Source of the DNA: Tabrizicola sp.
Lineage (GTDB): Bacteria > Pseudomonadota > Alphaproteobacteria > Rhodobacterales > Rhodobacteraceae
DNA length: 64,000 bases
NCBI RefSeq assembly: GCF_022842145.1
Contig: NZ_JALHQD010000002.1
Location: 496,001 to 560,000 of the forward strand
Direction: 5' to 3'
Shown: positions 32,101-39,695 of the stretch, piece by piece
Numbering within the stretch: the first letter of the stretch is position 1
Layout: every line of letters begins with the position of its first letter
Translations under genes and position numbers: made by a program
The notes under the pieces: generated by a model
The model's input: only the letters and a program-made list of their open reading frames with translations
What the model was told of the DNA's origin: nothing
The model's database searches: none

Positions 32101-32457
32101 GTCGTTGAAGGCCGTACCGATGATGTTCTCGATGCTGACCAGGGTGTCGGTGCCGCCGCTGCCGCCGGTGACTGTGGCCGTCGCGGCGCCCAGGTTTGCG
32201 CTGATCGCCGCAGTATCGGACGAATAACTTGCCGTGTCGGTTCCGGTGCCGCCGTCGAGCAGGTCGCTTCCGGCGCCCCCGGACAGAACGTCAATCCCGG
32301 TTCCGCCGTAAAGCCTGTCATCGCCGGTGCCGCCGTCGAGAAGGTCATTGCTGCCGCCCCCATAGAGCGTGTCGCTGCCGCCGAGGCCGGTGATGGTGTC
32401 GTCTTGAGCCGTGCCCGTAAGCGTGTCGGCGCCAGCTGTGCCTGGGATGGTCGCCAA
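29125..32457 (-). CDS. RTX-like calcium-binding repeat protein with C-terminal Hint domain
   Basis: 1110 residues from a TTG start at 32457 (AGGA a few bases upstream; no ATG fits). The N-terminal 870 residues are glycine/aspartate nonapeptide repeats (GGxGxDxLxG), which form calcium-stabilised beta-rolls. They include five near-identical 98-residue units with the core AVNVNLTLAGAQTGGDAAGD and GVENLTGSDFNDTLTGD. A Hedgehog/intein (Hint) domain starts CFTPGTLIDTRQGPVPVEHL and contains MMVSPVHRMLV and a C-terminal HQIVRANGSWTESFLPGD. This is the Rhodobacterales Hint-domain exoprotein family, probably secreted by a type I system and possibly self-processing. No type I exporter genes are adjacent. 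Confidence 0.88.
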   Translation of the reverse strand: MATIPGTAGADTLTGTAQDDTITGLGGSDTLYGGGSNDLLDGGTGDDRLYGGTGIDVLSGGAGSDLLDGGTGTDTASYSSDTAAISANLGAATATVTGGSGGTDTLVSIENIIGTAFNDSIVGSTGDNLLAGGLGSDTIFGGLGNDTIYTGNTGTLASGTGTDTIDAGDGNDLIYVTELANSASTIDGGAGTDTIVFDYNPATLSGTTLRITMAEPGLLTQPLDGILGDQFFRNVENVTTGAGTDSVVGNSVANVLTSQGGNDTVDGAGGNDTLFGGDGDDRLLGGTGDDSVDAGTGNDTLIGGAGADLLTGDVGVDLADYSGSTAAVNVDLTLAGAQAGGDAAGDTVSGVENLTGSDFNDTLTGDTAANVLTGGLRNDILSGGAGNDTLLAGTGDDTLNGGAGADVLTGDVGIDVADYSGSTTAVNVNLTLAGAQTGGDAAGDTISGVENLTGSDFNDTLTGDTAANFLTGGLGNDSLSGGAGIDTLYGGSADDTLIGGGSADLLYGGAGIDQADYSGSGTAVNVNLTLAGAQTGGDAAGDTLSGVENLTGSDFNDTLTGDTAANILTGGLGNDSLSGGAGIDTLYGGSSDDTLIGGGSADLLYGGAGTDLVDYSGSGVAVNVNLAVTGTQTGGDAADDTLSGVENLTGSDFNDTLTGDGGTNILTGGLGNDSLSGGAGIDTLYGGSADDTLIGDGSADLLYGGAGTDLADYSSSGTAVNVNLTNVGGQTGGDAAGDTISGVENLTGSDFNDTLTGDGGSNVLTGGLGIDSLAGGAGTDTLYGGSGDDTLVGGSGADILYGGLGNDLLDGGADVDALFGGVGNDTIVASGQGETLFGGDDRDTLRVLGVGSDTILGGEGGNDEDVLDFSAITGPRKIVFDGASTQSDLSGTVTFYDPNNPTVVTGTLVFDEIEGIICFTPGTLIDTRQGPVPVEHLREGDWMATRDNGYQQIRWVGRRDLSRAQVAQDPSLAPILIKAGSLGDGLPDRDMMVSPVHRMLVMSRRAQLYFEEPEVLISARLLTQISGVIQLPATDVSYIHFMFDHHQIVRANGSWTESFLPGDGALKAVDREQRGELFKLFPDLADLKASGFEAARRVLKRHEADVLLAH
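30030..31510 (-). repeat. Five tandem 294-bp coding repeats
   Basis: Inside the repeat/Hint gene, five copies of a 98-codon unit recur at exactly 294-base spacing (the DYSGS core of each unit falls near 31498, 31204, 30910, 30616 and 30322). The DNA itself is highly conserved between copies, which points to recent duplication or gene conversion. The copies differ mainly around the N-x-LTGG and TNVGG positions. Confidence 0.85.
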
Positions 32458-32629
32458 TTGCTTCCTGCCCTTCCGGATATCCGGAGGCGGCAGAATTGCC
32501 GACGGCGGAAGGCAAGCGTATCGATCATCCCGCGGTGTGCAATTTCGCGAAGGTCGAGTGTGCAGGATCTTTGGTATAGTCCGGCAGCCAAACCGTGCCG
32601 TGTACGTGCGCGAGGGCCGGACCAGACCA
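32458..32629. other. Promoter region of the repeat/Hint gene, no gene seen
   Basis: About 170 bases upstream of the TTG start. It contains an inverted repeat (ggatatccgg near 32475, perfect around GATATC). No open frame with a ribosome-binding site was found on either strand. Confidence 0.35.
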
Positions 32630-32660
32630 TGAAAAACGCCCGAGGTTTCCCCCGGGCGCT
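32630..32660 (-). terminator. Rho-independent terminator after the polyamine-type binding protein gene
   Basis: On the minus strand GCGCCCGGGGG, loop AAA, CCTCGGGCG, then TTTTT, about 20 bases after the stop at 32682. Confidence 0.85.
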
Positions 32661-32681
32661 TCCTGCGTCAAAAAAGCGGGA

Positions 32682-33728
32682 TCAGAAGCCCGATTTGATC
32701 AGCTCGAATTCCTCGATCATGCGGTCGCGGAGTTCGGTCGTCGGCGGCGACTGGACGAAGAGCGGCGTGGTCACCTGGTCGACGTAGGCGGCCTTCAGCG
32801 CGTCGGCCGGGATCGCAGCCATCGCGGCGTCGTTGGCCAGCGCGTAGCCGATCGCATCCAGAAGCGGCTGGGCCGAGGTGTGCGCCAGAAGCGAGTTGAT
32901 GTGGTCGTAGGCCTTGTCTTCGACGCCGGGACCATCCTTGACGTTCACGAAGCCGCAGTACCAGGTCGCGGCCCCTTCGGCGGCGGCGCGGTTGAAGCCG
33001 ACCGGGAAACCTTCGTCCTGCAGGATCGCCACGGGGTCGTTCCAGGACCAGGCGACCTGCACCTCGCCCGAGGCCATCAGCTGCGACAGTTCCGAAGGGT
33101 CGGACCAGTAGGCGCGGACGTTGGGGTGGACCTTGCGGAGCCAGTCGGCGGCGGCGGTGAACTGTTCTTCCGTGATGTTGTCCCAGGAGGTGACGCCGGT
33201 GGCCATGAAGGCCAGGGACCAGACGTCATCAGTGTTGTCCGGCATCGAGATGCGGCCGGCGTATTTCTCGGACGCGAAGACCTGGACCGAAGCGACATCC
33301 TCGGCGGGCACCGTCTCGGCGTTGTAGGCGATGGCGGTGTAGGCGTAGTCGGTCGGGATGAACCAGACGCCCTGGTCATTGGTGAAGGGTTCGACCATCC
33401 GCGCCGGGACATTGGCGAATTCCGGGATCTTCGAGGTATCCCAGGGCTCGATCAGGCCTGCGTCGATGTAGCGTGGAACCGCGGCGGCGCAGGGGTGGAC
33501 CACGTCGGCCTTGAAGCCCGAGGACATCTTCTGGAACGCCTCGTCATCGTCGGCGAAGAAGACATACGACGGCTTCTGGCCGTGCTTTTCGACGTAGGGC
33601 TGCAGCATCCCGTCGATCTCCCAGCCGGCCCAGTCGAGCACGGTCAACTCGGGGTCGGCGGCCTGGGCGGCGATGGAGAGCGACAGCACCGATGCGGCGC
33701 TGAGAAGGGCAAGGGATCTACGGCTCAT
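32682..33728 (-). CDS. Extracellular solute-binding protein, PotD/PotF-like
   Basis: 348 residues from ATG 33728 (GAGGAG seven bases upstream). The signal peptide is MSRRSLALLSAASVLSLSIAAQA. The mature start ADPELTVLDWAGWEIDGML and the segments VVHPCAAAVPRYIDAGLIEPWD, WFIPTDYAYTAIAYNAE and LMASGEVQVAWSWNDP follow the spermidine/putrescine periplasmic binding proteins. No permease or ATPase gene is next to it and it is flanked by its own terminator, so it is an orphan binding protein. The ligand (polyamine or other cation) is inferred from family only. Confidence 0.82.
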   Translation of the reverse strand: MSRRSLALLSAASVLSLSIAAQAADPELTVLDWAGWEIDGMLQPYVEKHGQKPSYVFFADDDEAFQKMSSGFKADVVHPCAAAVPRYIDAGLIEPWDTSKIPEFANVPARMVEPFTNDQGVWFIPTDYAYTAIAYNAETVPAEDVASVQVFASEKYAGRISMPDNTDDVWSLAFMATGVTSWDNITEEQFTAAADWLRKVHPNVRAYWSDPSELSQLMASGEVQVAWSWNDPVAILQDEGFPVGFNRAAAEGAATWYCGFVNVKDGPGVEDKAYDHINSLLAHTSAQPLLDAIGYALANDAAMAAIPADALKAAYVDQVTTPLFVQSPPTTELRDRMIEEFELIKSGF

Positions 33729-34156
33729 GTGTGCTCCTCTGTGTGACAAGCGGACAGCACCAGCGGCTGCCGGATCTTCGTTCTTGTGGTCAAGGCGGAA
33801 CCCCCTCGGCACGCCCCTATCGGCAGAAATTGGTTTGGGTCTTCAGAAAGGACAAGGGGAAATTGCGGGATTTTGTGGCCGATGGCGCAGAAAGAGGCAC
33901 GAAACCGGATGACCTTGCGTCAGCTTGCCCGTTTGCCGGGCGCCGGGCGACTTTCGCCGCCCGGTTGCGGGGCTTCGTCGAGGGGGTTGCGGGGAGGGGG
34001 GCGGGCCGCTAATCCTTTCGGCGAGGCCGGGGACACCCCCGGCTCTGGTCGCCGGGGAGACATCCGGCGGCCTGGCTGGAAGACCTGCCGCGGACCGGGA
34101 TATGCCCGCCTCGCGCGGGGTCTGCCAGGAGCCGCGGCCCATTGGAGGAGCCGCTG
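33729..34156. other. Intergenic divergent region, no gene seen
   Basis: About 430 bases between the divergent binding-protein and class V aminotransferase-fold genes. Open frames cross it on both strands, but they have the biased composition of spurious high-GC frames and lack ribosome-binding sites. It should hold both promoters; I could not place them confidently. Confidence 0.4.
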
Positions 34157-35383
34157 GTGGCACTTGATCTTGAGTTCGTCCGTTCGCAGTTCCCGGCGTT
34201 TTCGTCGCCGGTGCTGTCTTCCCACGCGTTCTTCGAGAATGCGGGCGGGAGCTATCCGTGCGTGCAGGTGGTGGACCGCCTGACGCGGTTCTACCGCGAC
34301 CGGAAGGTGCAGCCCTATGGACCCTATCCGGGGGCGCAGGCGGGGGGGGCCGAGATGGACGAGGCACGGACCCGGCTGGCGGCGATGATGGGGGTGGCAC
34401 GCGAGGAAGTGTCGTTCGGGCCTTCGACCAGCGCCAATACCTATGTGCTGGCGCAGGCCGTGCGGACCTGGCTCGCGGGCACGGGTGGCGCGGTGGTGGT
34501 GACGAACCAGGACCACGAGGCGAACTCGGGCGTGTGGCGGCGGCTGGCGGAAGCGGGGATCGAGGTCCGGGAGTGGAAGATCGACCGGGCTACCGGGTCG
34601 CTGGACCTGGAGACGCTGGATTCGCTTCTGGCGGATGGCAAGGTGCGGCTGGTCTGCTTCCCGCATTGTTCCAACGTGATCGCCGAGATCAACGACGTCG
34701 GGGCCATTTGTGCGATGGCGAAGGCGGCGGGGGCCCGGACGGTGGTGGACGGGGTGTCTTACGCCCCCCATGGGTTCCCGGACGTGGCGGCGCTGGGCTG
34801 CGATGTGTATCTTTTCTCGGCCTACAAGACCTTTGGGCCGCATCAGGGGATCATGGTGCTGCGCGAGGGCTTTGGAATGGAGCTGCCGGGGCAGGCGCAT
34901 TTTTTCAACCACGGCACGCTTTACAAGCGGCATACTCCGGCCGGGCCGGACCATGCGCAGATCGCGGCCTGTGCAGGGATGGCGGATTACATCGATGCGC
35001 TGGCCGAGCGGCATGGAATCGCGGGCGATCCGGCAGCGCGGAACCGGGGGGTGCATGACCTGATGCGGGCGCAGGAGGTGGCGGTGATCCAGCCGCTCTT
35101 GGACTATCTGGGCCAGCGGAACGACGTGCGGCTCTTGGGACCGCGGGAGGCAGACCGGCGGGCGCCGACGGTGGCCATCGAGCTGGACCGGGTGGCGGAG
35201 CCGGTGTCCGAGGAGCTTGGCCGCAACGGAATCGCCTGCTGGGCGGGCGATTTTTACGCGGTGCGGCCGCTGGAGGCGCTGGGGATCGACCGGGAGAAGG
35301 GCGTGCTGCGGATGTCGGCGGTCCACTACACCAGTGCCGAGGAAGTGGCGCAGCTGATCGCGGCGCTGGACCGGGTGCTGTAA
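34157..35383 (+). CDS. Cysteine-desulfurase-like class V aminotransferase-fold protein
   Basis: 408 residues from GTG 34157, chosen because GGAGGA lies seven bases upstream; an in-frame TTG at 34142 precedes that site. The opening SHAFFENAGGSYPCVQVVD and VSFGPSTSANTYVLAQA, then TVVDGVSYAPHG and the PLP-lysine motif YLFSAYKTFGPHQGIMV, match the VC1184-type cysteine-desulfurase-like group. The group's reaction is not established. The Cys loop of true desulfurases is not evident. It stands alone as a single-gene unit followed by a dispersed repeat. Confidence 0.82.
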   Translation: MALDLEFVRSQFPAFSSPVLSSHAFFENAGGSYPCVQVVDRLTRFYRDRKVQPYGPYPGAQAGGAEMDEARTRLAAMMGVAREEVSFGPSTSANTYVLAQAVRTWLAGTGGAVVVTNQDHEANSGVWRRLAEAGIEVREWKIDRATGSLDLETLDSLLADGKVRLVCFPHCSNVIAEINDVGAICAMAKAAGARTVVDGVSYAPHGFPDVAALGCDVYLFSAYKTFGPHQGIMVLREGFGMELPGQAHFFNHGTLYKRHTPAGPDHAQIAACAGMADYIDALAERHGIAGDPAARNRGVHDLMRAQEVAVIQPLLDYLGQRNDVRLLGPREADRRAPTVAIELDRVAEPVSEELGRNGIACWAGDFYAVRPLEALGIDREKGVLRMSAVHYTSAEEVAQLIAALDRVL

Positions 35384-35394
35384 GGTCAGCTTGG

Positions 35395-35530
35395 CCATGA
35401 CGTCAGCTTGACGGAGCGCTGACGCGCAAGCCTTTGTGTTTGTCCCTTGCGCGAAGTGTGCGCAAGGGACGGTGATTGGGGGTTTTCCACCCCCAAACCC
35501 CCGGAGGATATTTGCCGCCAGGTGAAAGGG
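35395..35530. repeat. Composite intergenic repeat (copy 1)
   Basis: Contains GACGCGCAAGCC, the hairpin GTCCCTTGCGC/GCGCAAGGGAC (35442-35452 and 35460-35470, loop of seven bases), a second hairpin TGGGGGT...ACCCCCA, and the tail CCCCGGAGGATATTTG followed by GTGAAAGGGTT. The same order (GCGCGAGGC, long hairpin, CCGGCGGGGATATTTG, GTGAAAGGGTT) occurs at 54195-54352. A third partial copy is near 39640-39685. Confidence 0.7.
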
Positions 35531-35535
35531 TTAAG

Positions 35536-35561
35536 TGATCCGACCTTTCTTGGCGGGCGTA
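35536..35561 (+). promoter_or_regulatory. RpoE/ChrR-type (ECF11) promoter of the phr unit
   Basis: TGATCC (35536-35541), exactly 16 bases, CGTA (35558-35561), 26 bases before the phr ATG. TGATCC and CGTA are the -35 and -10 motifs known for RpoE of Rhodobacter sphaeroides, which is released from ChrR by singlet oxygen. phrA and the adjacent cfa gene are established members of that regulon in R. sphaeroides. Binding here is inferred. Confidence 0.75.
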
Positions 35562-35587
35562 TCGTTCTTGATTGAGAAGGCTGGGGA

Positions 35588-37000
35588 ATGTCCGAGATAC
35601 CGTTGATCCTGTGGTTCCGCCGCGACTTGCGGCTGGGGGACCAGCCGATGCTGTCGGCTGCTGTCGCATCGGGCCGTCCGGTGGTGCCTGTGTTCATTCT
35701 GGACCCGGAGACCGAGGCGCTGGGCGCGGCGCCCAAATGGCGGCTGGGACTCGCGGTCGAAGCTTTCGCGAAGGCGCTGGAAGGGCTGGGCTTGCGGCTG
35801 ATCCTGCGGCGGGGCAACGCGCTGGACGTGTTGCGCACCCTGGTTGCGGAGACCGGGGCGGGCGGAGTCTGGTGGTCTCGGCTTTATGATCCGGCGTCGG
35901 TCGCACGGGATACTGCGGTCAAGGCCGCGCTGAAGGGCGACGGCATCGAGGCGCGGAGTTTCGCGGGGCATCTTCTGCACGAACCCTGGGACGTTCAGAC
36001 CGGGCAGGGCGGGTTCTACCGGGTGTTCACGCCATACTGGAAGGCGACGCGGGGCATGGGGGTGTCCGCGCCCGAACCGCTGCCGAGCCGGGTGCGGGGG
36101 TTGGAGGTCTGGCCTGGCTCGGACCGGCTGGAGGACTGGCGGCTGGGCGCTGCGATGAACCGGGGGGCCTCGGTTGTCCTGCGGTATCAGGTGGTGGGCG
36201 AGGCGGCGGCGCGGGCGAAGCTGGCGGCGTTTCTTGACGGGCCGGTCGGGCGTTATTCCGAGATGCGCGATGTGCCGGGGGTTCAGGGAACCTCGCGGCT
36301 GTCGGAGAACCTGACCTACGGCGAGATCGGCATCCGGGAGGTCTGGCATGCCGGCCTACGCGCGCGCGACGAGGGCCGCGCAGGGGCGGAAAGCTTCCTG
36401 CGGGAACTGGCCTGGCGCGAGTTCAGCTATCACCTGATGCATCACACGCCGCAGATCACGACGGGGAACTGGCGACCGGAGTGGGACGCCTTCCCCTGGC
36501 GCGGCGACAATCCGGATGCGGAGCGCTGGCGGCGCGGCACGACCGGCGAGCCTTTCGTCGATGCGGCGATGCGCGAGATGTATGTGACGGGGACGATGCA
36601 CAACCGGGCGCGGATGATCGCGGGAAGCTACCTGACCAAGCATCTTCTGACGCATTGGAAAGTGGGTCTGGACTGGTTTGCCGACTGTCTGACCGACTGG
36701 GACCCGGCGGCGAATGCGATGGGCTGGCAATGGGTTGCGGGGTCCGGTCCCGATTCGTCTCCGTTCTTCCGGGTGTTCAACCCGGCCGGGCAGGCGGAGA
36801 AGTTCGATGCCGATGCGCGCTATCGGCGCCGATTCATCGCCGAGCTGTCAAAGGTGCCGGGGCCCGAGGCCCTGGCCTTCTACGACGCGGTGCCACGGTC
36901 CTGGGGGCTGGCGCCGGATCAGCCCTATCCGAAGCCGGTGATCGATCTGGCCGCTGGCCGGGCGGCCGCCCTTGCGGCATATGGGGCACGAAATGCTTGA
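35588..37000 (+). CDS. phr: Deoxyribodipyrimidine photolyase
   Basis: 470 residues. The N-terminal antenna domain starts IPLILWFRRDLRLGDQPML. The FAD-binding domain carries YGEIGIREVW, FLRELAWREFSYHLMHH, NRARMIAGSYLTKHLL and the conserved end WFADCLTDWDPAANAMGWQW followed by SSPFFRVFNP. These are the class I CPD photolyase signatures, so the enzyme repairs pyrimidine dimers using blue light. It is the first gene of a probable phr-cfa-trgA-trgB unit behind an RpoE-type promoter. Confidence 0.95.
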   Translation: MSEIPLILWFRRDLRLGDQPMLSAAVASGRPVVPVFILDPETEALGAAPKWRLGLAVEAFAKALEGLGLRLILRRGNALDVLRTLVAETGAGGVWWSRLYDPASVARDTAVKAALKGDGIEARSFAGHLLHEPWDVQTGQGGFYRVFTPYWKATRGMGVSAPEPLPSRVRGLEVWPGSDRLEDWRLGAAMNRGASVVLRYQVVGEAAARAKLAAFLDGPVGRYSEMRDVPGVQGTSRLSENLTYGEIGIREVWHAGLRARDEGRAGAESFLRELAWREFSYHLMHHTPQITTGNWRPEWDAFPWRGDNPDAERWRRGTTGEPFVDAAMREMYVTGTMHNRARMIAGSYLTKHLLTHWKVGLDWFADCLTDWDPAANAMGWQWVAGSGPDSSPFFRVFNPAGQAEKFDADARYRRRFIAELSKVPGPEALAFYDAVPRSWGLAPDQPYPKPVIDLAAGRAAALAAYGARNA

Positions 37001-37055
37001 GCAACGCATCGCCATTGGTGAAAGTGTTGCCGACAAAGACCCTGGGGGTGGGCCG

Positions 37056-38270
37056 ATGGACGTGTTGACGACGGTGAAGGGTGAGGCAGGTCTGCCGCGC
37101 TACTTCGCCACCGCATTCGAGACTGCGAGGCGGCTGGGCGAAGGCAGGCTGGATTTCGTGCTGCCGGATGACCGGCGTTTCCGGGTCGAGGGCAAGGCCC
37201 CCGGCATCGCGGCGGAGATCCGGGTGGTGAACCCGGACCTTTTCGCGCGGCTGGTGCGGGAGGGCGACCTTGGCTTCTGCGACGCCTACCTGGATGGCTG
37301 GTGGACGACCCCCGACCTGCAGGCCTTCCTGGATCTGGTCCAGAGGCCGGCAAACAACGTGGTCAATGACGGGTATCCGGGGCGCGGCCTGGTCCGCGCC
37401 TACGAGCGGCTGCGCTTCTGGTTGCAGTCGAACTCGAAGCGGCAGGCCAAGAAGAACATCTCGTACCACTACGATCTGGGGAATGATTTCTACCGGCTGT
37501 GGCTGGACGAGACGATGACCTATTCCTCGGCGCTGTTTCAGAACTCGCAGGAGAGCCTCGAGGCGGCGCAGATCCGCAAATACGCCAGCATGGTCGACCA
37601 GATGGGCGCGCAGCCCGGCGAGCATGTGCTGGAGATCGGCTGCGGCTGGGGCGGATTCGCGGAATATGCGGCCAAGGAGCGGGGGCTGCGGGTCACCGGC
37701 CTGACGATCAGCCAGGCGCAGCACGACTATGCGGTGGAGCGGATCGCCCGGGCGGGGCTGTCGGACCGGGTCGAGATCAAGCTGCAGGACTACCGCGACG
37801 AACGCGGCAGTTACGACGGCATCGCCAGCATCGAGATGTTCGAGGCGGTGGGTGAACGCTACTGGCCGGTCTATTTCGGGACGTTGCGCGATCGGCTGAA
37901 GCCGGGGCGGCATGCCACGCTGCAGATCATCACCGTGTCGGATGCGCGCTGGGAGATCTACCGCAGGGGCGTCGACTTCATCCAGAAGTACGTCTTTCCG
38001 GGCGGGATGCTGCCGGCTCCGTCGGTGCTGCGGGCCGAGGTGGAGAAGGCGGGCCTGCACGTCAAGGGATCGATCGAGTTCGGCGAGAGCTACAGCCTGA
38101 CCTTGCGGCGCTGGCACGAGACCTTCAACGACCGCTGGGGCGAGATCAGGAAGCTGGGATTCGACGACCGTTTCAAGCGGATGTGGGACTTTTACCTCGC
38201 CTCTTGCGCGGGGGCCTTTCAGGGTGGAAACTGCGATGTGACGCAGATCACGGTGACGCGTCCAAGCTGA
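37056..38270 (+). CDS. cfa: Cyclopropane-fatty-acyl-phospholipid synthase-like methyltransferase
   Basis: 404 residues from ATG 37056 (GGGGGTGGG just upstream). An alternative ATG at 36993 overlaps the phr stop and would add 21 residues. The CFA synthase family blocks are SYHYDLGNDFYRLWLDETMT, the SAM motif VLEIGCGWGGFAEYAA, MFEAVGERYWPVYF and IQKYVFPGGMLPAPS. The enzyme methylates unsaturated fatty acyl chains in membrane lipids. In R. sphaeroides the homologue next to phrA belongs to the singlet-oxygen regulon and, as I recall, supports furan fatty acid or cyclopropane formation. Operon position here agrees. Confidence 0.88.
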   Translation: MDVLTTVKGEAGLPRYFATAFETARRLGEGRLDFVLPDDRRFRVEGKAPGIAAEIRVVNPDLFARLVREGDLGFCDAYLDGWWTTPDLQAFLDLVQRPANNVVNDGYPGRGLVRAYERLRFWLQSNSKRQAKKNISYHYDLGNDFYRLWLDETMTYSSALFQNSQESLEAAQIRKYASMVDQMGAQPGEHVLEIGCGWGGFAEYAAKERGLRVTGLTISQAQHDYAVERIARAGLSDRVEIKLQDYRDERGSYDGIASIEMFEAVGERYWPVYFGTLRDRLKPGRHATLQIITVSDARWEIYRRGVDFIQKYVFPGGMLPAPSVLRAEVEKAGLHVKGSIEFGESYSLTLRRWHETFNDRWGEIRKLGFDDRFKRMWDFYLASCAGAFQGGNCDVTQITVTRPS

Positions 38271-38280
38271 GGGCTTTCGA

Positions 38281-38733
38281 ATGGCGCAACCGATGCCGAC
38301 TGCTGCAAAGCTTATGGCCGCGATCTCGTTCGGGGTCGTGGGCTGGGTGATGGCTAACTACTACGCGCAGAACATCCCCGACGCCGCATCGCTGGGTCCG
38401 CTTCGCGAAGGGGCGGCGCTGGTCGGCATCTTCATCGGCTGGTCGGTGATGGGCAATTCGACCGGCCGGGGCTATGTCGAGTCGGCGGGTGCGGGCATCA
38501 AGACGGCGGTGATCCTGGCGGTCGTGGCGCTGTTCCTGCTGGCCTTGGGCGAGATGCTCGAGAACTCGGTCAAGATGCGGTACGAGGACGCGATGGAAGC
38601 GATCCTTTCGGTGGTCGACACCATGGCGAAGCGGGCGCATGCGCTATTGTCGCTGGGGGTCTTCGGGACAATCCTCTTGGGTGGGATCCTGGGCGGGCTG
38701 CTCAGCGAGAACGTCGGTCGACGCTGGAAGTGA
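38281..38733 (+). CDS. trgA: TrgA-family membrane protein (tellurite resistance)
   Basis: 150 residues with three to four predicted transmembrane helices (LMAAISFGVVGWVMANYYAQ, LVGIFIGWSVMGNSTGRGY, AVILAVVALFLLALGEML, LSLGVFGTILLGGILGGLL). Length, opening MPTAAKLMAAISFG and the FIGWSVMGNSTGRGY block follow TrgA of Rhodobacter sphaeroides, found in a tellurite-resistance screen together with TrgB. The next gene overlaps by four bases and is the TrgB homologue. The molecular role of TrgA is unknown. Confidence 0.85.
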   Translation: MAQPMPTAAKLMAAISFGVVGWVMANYYAQNIPDAASLGPLREGAALVGIFIGWSVMGNSTGRGYVESAGAGIKTAVILAVVALFLLALGEMLENSVKMRYEDAMEAILSVVDTMAKRAHALLSLGVFGTILLGGILGGLLSENVGRRWK

Positions 38734-39584
38734 CCGGGCGGGACAGGACGGACTGGCCGGATGCACTGCGCGCGGCGGTGGCGGCTGGCGGCGCCGAGTG
38801 CGAAGATTTCCTGGAAGCGGTTCTGGGTCAGGCGGAGGCCGACCCGGACCTGGTGGCGCAGGTGTTGCGCTACTTTGGACATCTGCCGGCAGAGCGCGTG
38901 GCGGGTCGGCTGCAGGCCCTTCGGGTCGAGGCCGCGAGCCGGGGGCGGGCGGTGGCTGCGGCTGCAGGGGCGGGGCGCGGCATTCGGGCGGGATCGGGTG
39001 AGGTGGACGCAGTTCAGGTGCGGCCGTTGCACGCCGGGTTCTTCGCGCTGGACCTGTGGCAGTTGCGCCACCGGCGGTTTGACGGCGGGATGAGCCCGCC
39101 CCTGACCCGCGAGGTTTTCGTGGCCGGTGATGCGGTCACGGTGCTGCCCTACGACCCTGCGCGGGACCGGGTGCTGCTGATCGAACAGATGCGGATCGGC
39201 CCCCTGGGTCGGGGCGATCCCTTGCCCTGGCAGCTGGAGGCCATCGCGGGGCGGATCGATCCGGGCGAGACGCCGCAAGAGGCCGCATGCCGCGAGGCGG
39301 TCGAGGAGGCGGGGCTGGTTCTGGGCGCGCTTGAGAAGGTGGCGGAGTATTATCCGACGCCGGGGGCGATGACGGAATATCTGTACTCCTACGTGGCGCT
39401 TTGCGACTTGCCGGACGGGGTCGCGGGGGTCTTCGGTGCCGCCCAGGAGGCCGAGGACATCAAGGGACACCTGCTGTCGTTCGACCGCTTGGTCGAGGTC
39501 ATGGCGGCGGGGGAGATCAGGAATGCGCCGCTTTTGCTGAGTGTGCTGTGGCTGCAACGCGAGCGTGCGCGGCTGCGCGGGTAG
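38730..39584 (+). CDS. trgB: TrgB-type NUDIX hydrolase
   Basis: 284 residues. A NUDIX domain of the ADP-ribose pyrophosphatase type occupies the C-terminal two-thirds, with the Nudix box GRIDPGETPQEAACREAVEE followed by AGL, then EYYPTPGAMTEYLYSYVA. The N-terminal 90 residues are an extra helical region typical of TrgB. The start GTG 38730 overlaps the trgA stop, indicating coupled translation. ADP-ribose as substrate is inferred from the motif pattern. TrgB was linked to tellurite resistance in Rhodobacter. Confidence 0.87.
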   Translation: MTGRDRTDWPDALRAAVAAGGAECEDFLEAVLGQAEADPDLVAQVLRYFGHLPAERVAGRLQALRVEAASRGRAVAAAAGAGRGIRAGSGEVDAVQVRPLHAGFFALDLWQLRHRRFDGGMSPPLTREVFVAGDAVTVLPYDPARDRVLLIEQMRIGPLGRGDPLPWQLEAIAGRIDPGETPQEAACREAVEEAGLVLGALEKVAEYYPTPGAMTEYLYSYVALCDLPDGVAGVFGAAQEAEDIKGHLLSFDRLVEVMAAGEIRNAPLLLSVLWLQRERARLRG

Positions 39585-39589
39585 GGACG

Positions 39590-39685
39590 GTGGGTGGATC
39601 GCCCACCCTACGCGGTGGCTGACCGGACAGGTCAGGGCGTCGCCTGGGGGTTTCACACCCCCAGTCCCGCTGGGATACTTCAGGA
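39590..39685. repeat. Dispersed inverted-repeat arm plus partial composite repeat
   Basis: GGGTGGATCGCCCACCCTAC (39592-39611) matches an arm of the inverted repeat at 14042-14100. Then CTGGGGGTTTCACACCCCCAG forms a hairpin and GCTGGGATACTTCAGG resembles the tail of the composite repeats at 35395 and 54197. The region separates the convergent trgB and oxidoreductase genes. Confidence 0.6.
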
Positions 39686-39695
39686 CTTATCGCCC

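Noticed and set aside
33786-34283. Plus-strand frame running into the class V aminotransferase-fold gene
   Set aside because: Arg/Gly-rich composition, no ribosome-binding site and overlap with the well-supported gene starting at 34157.
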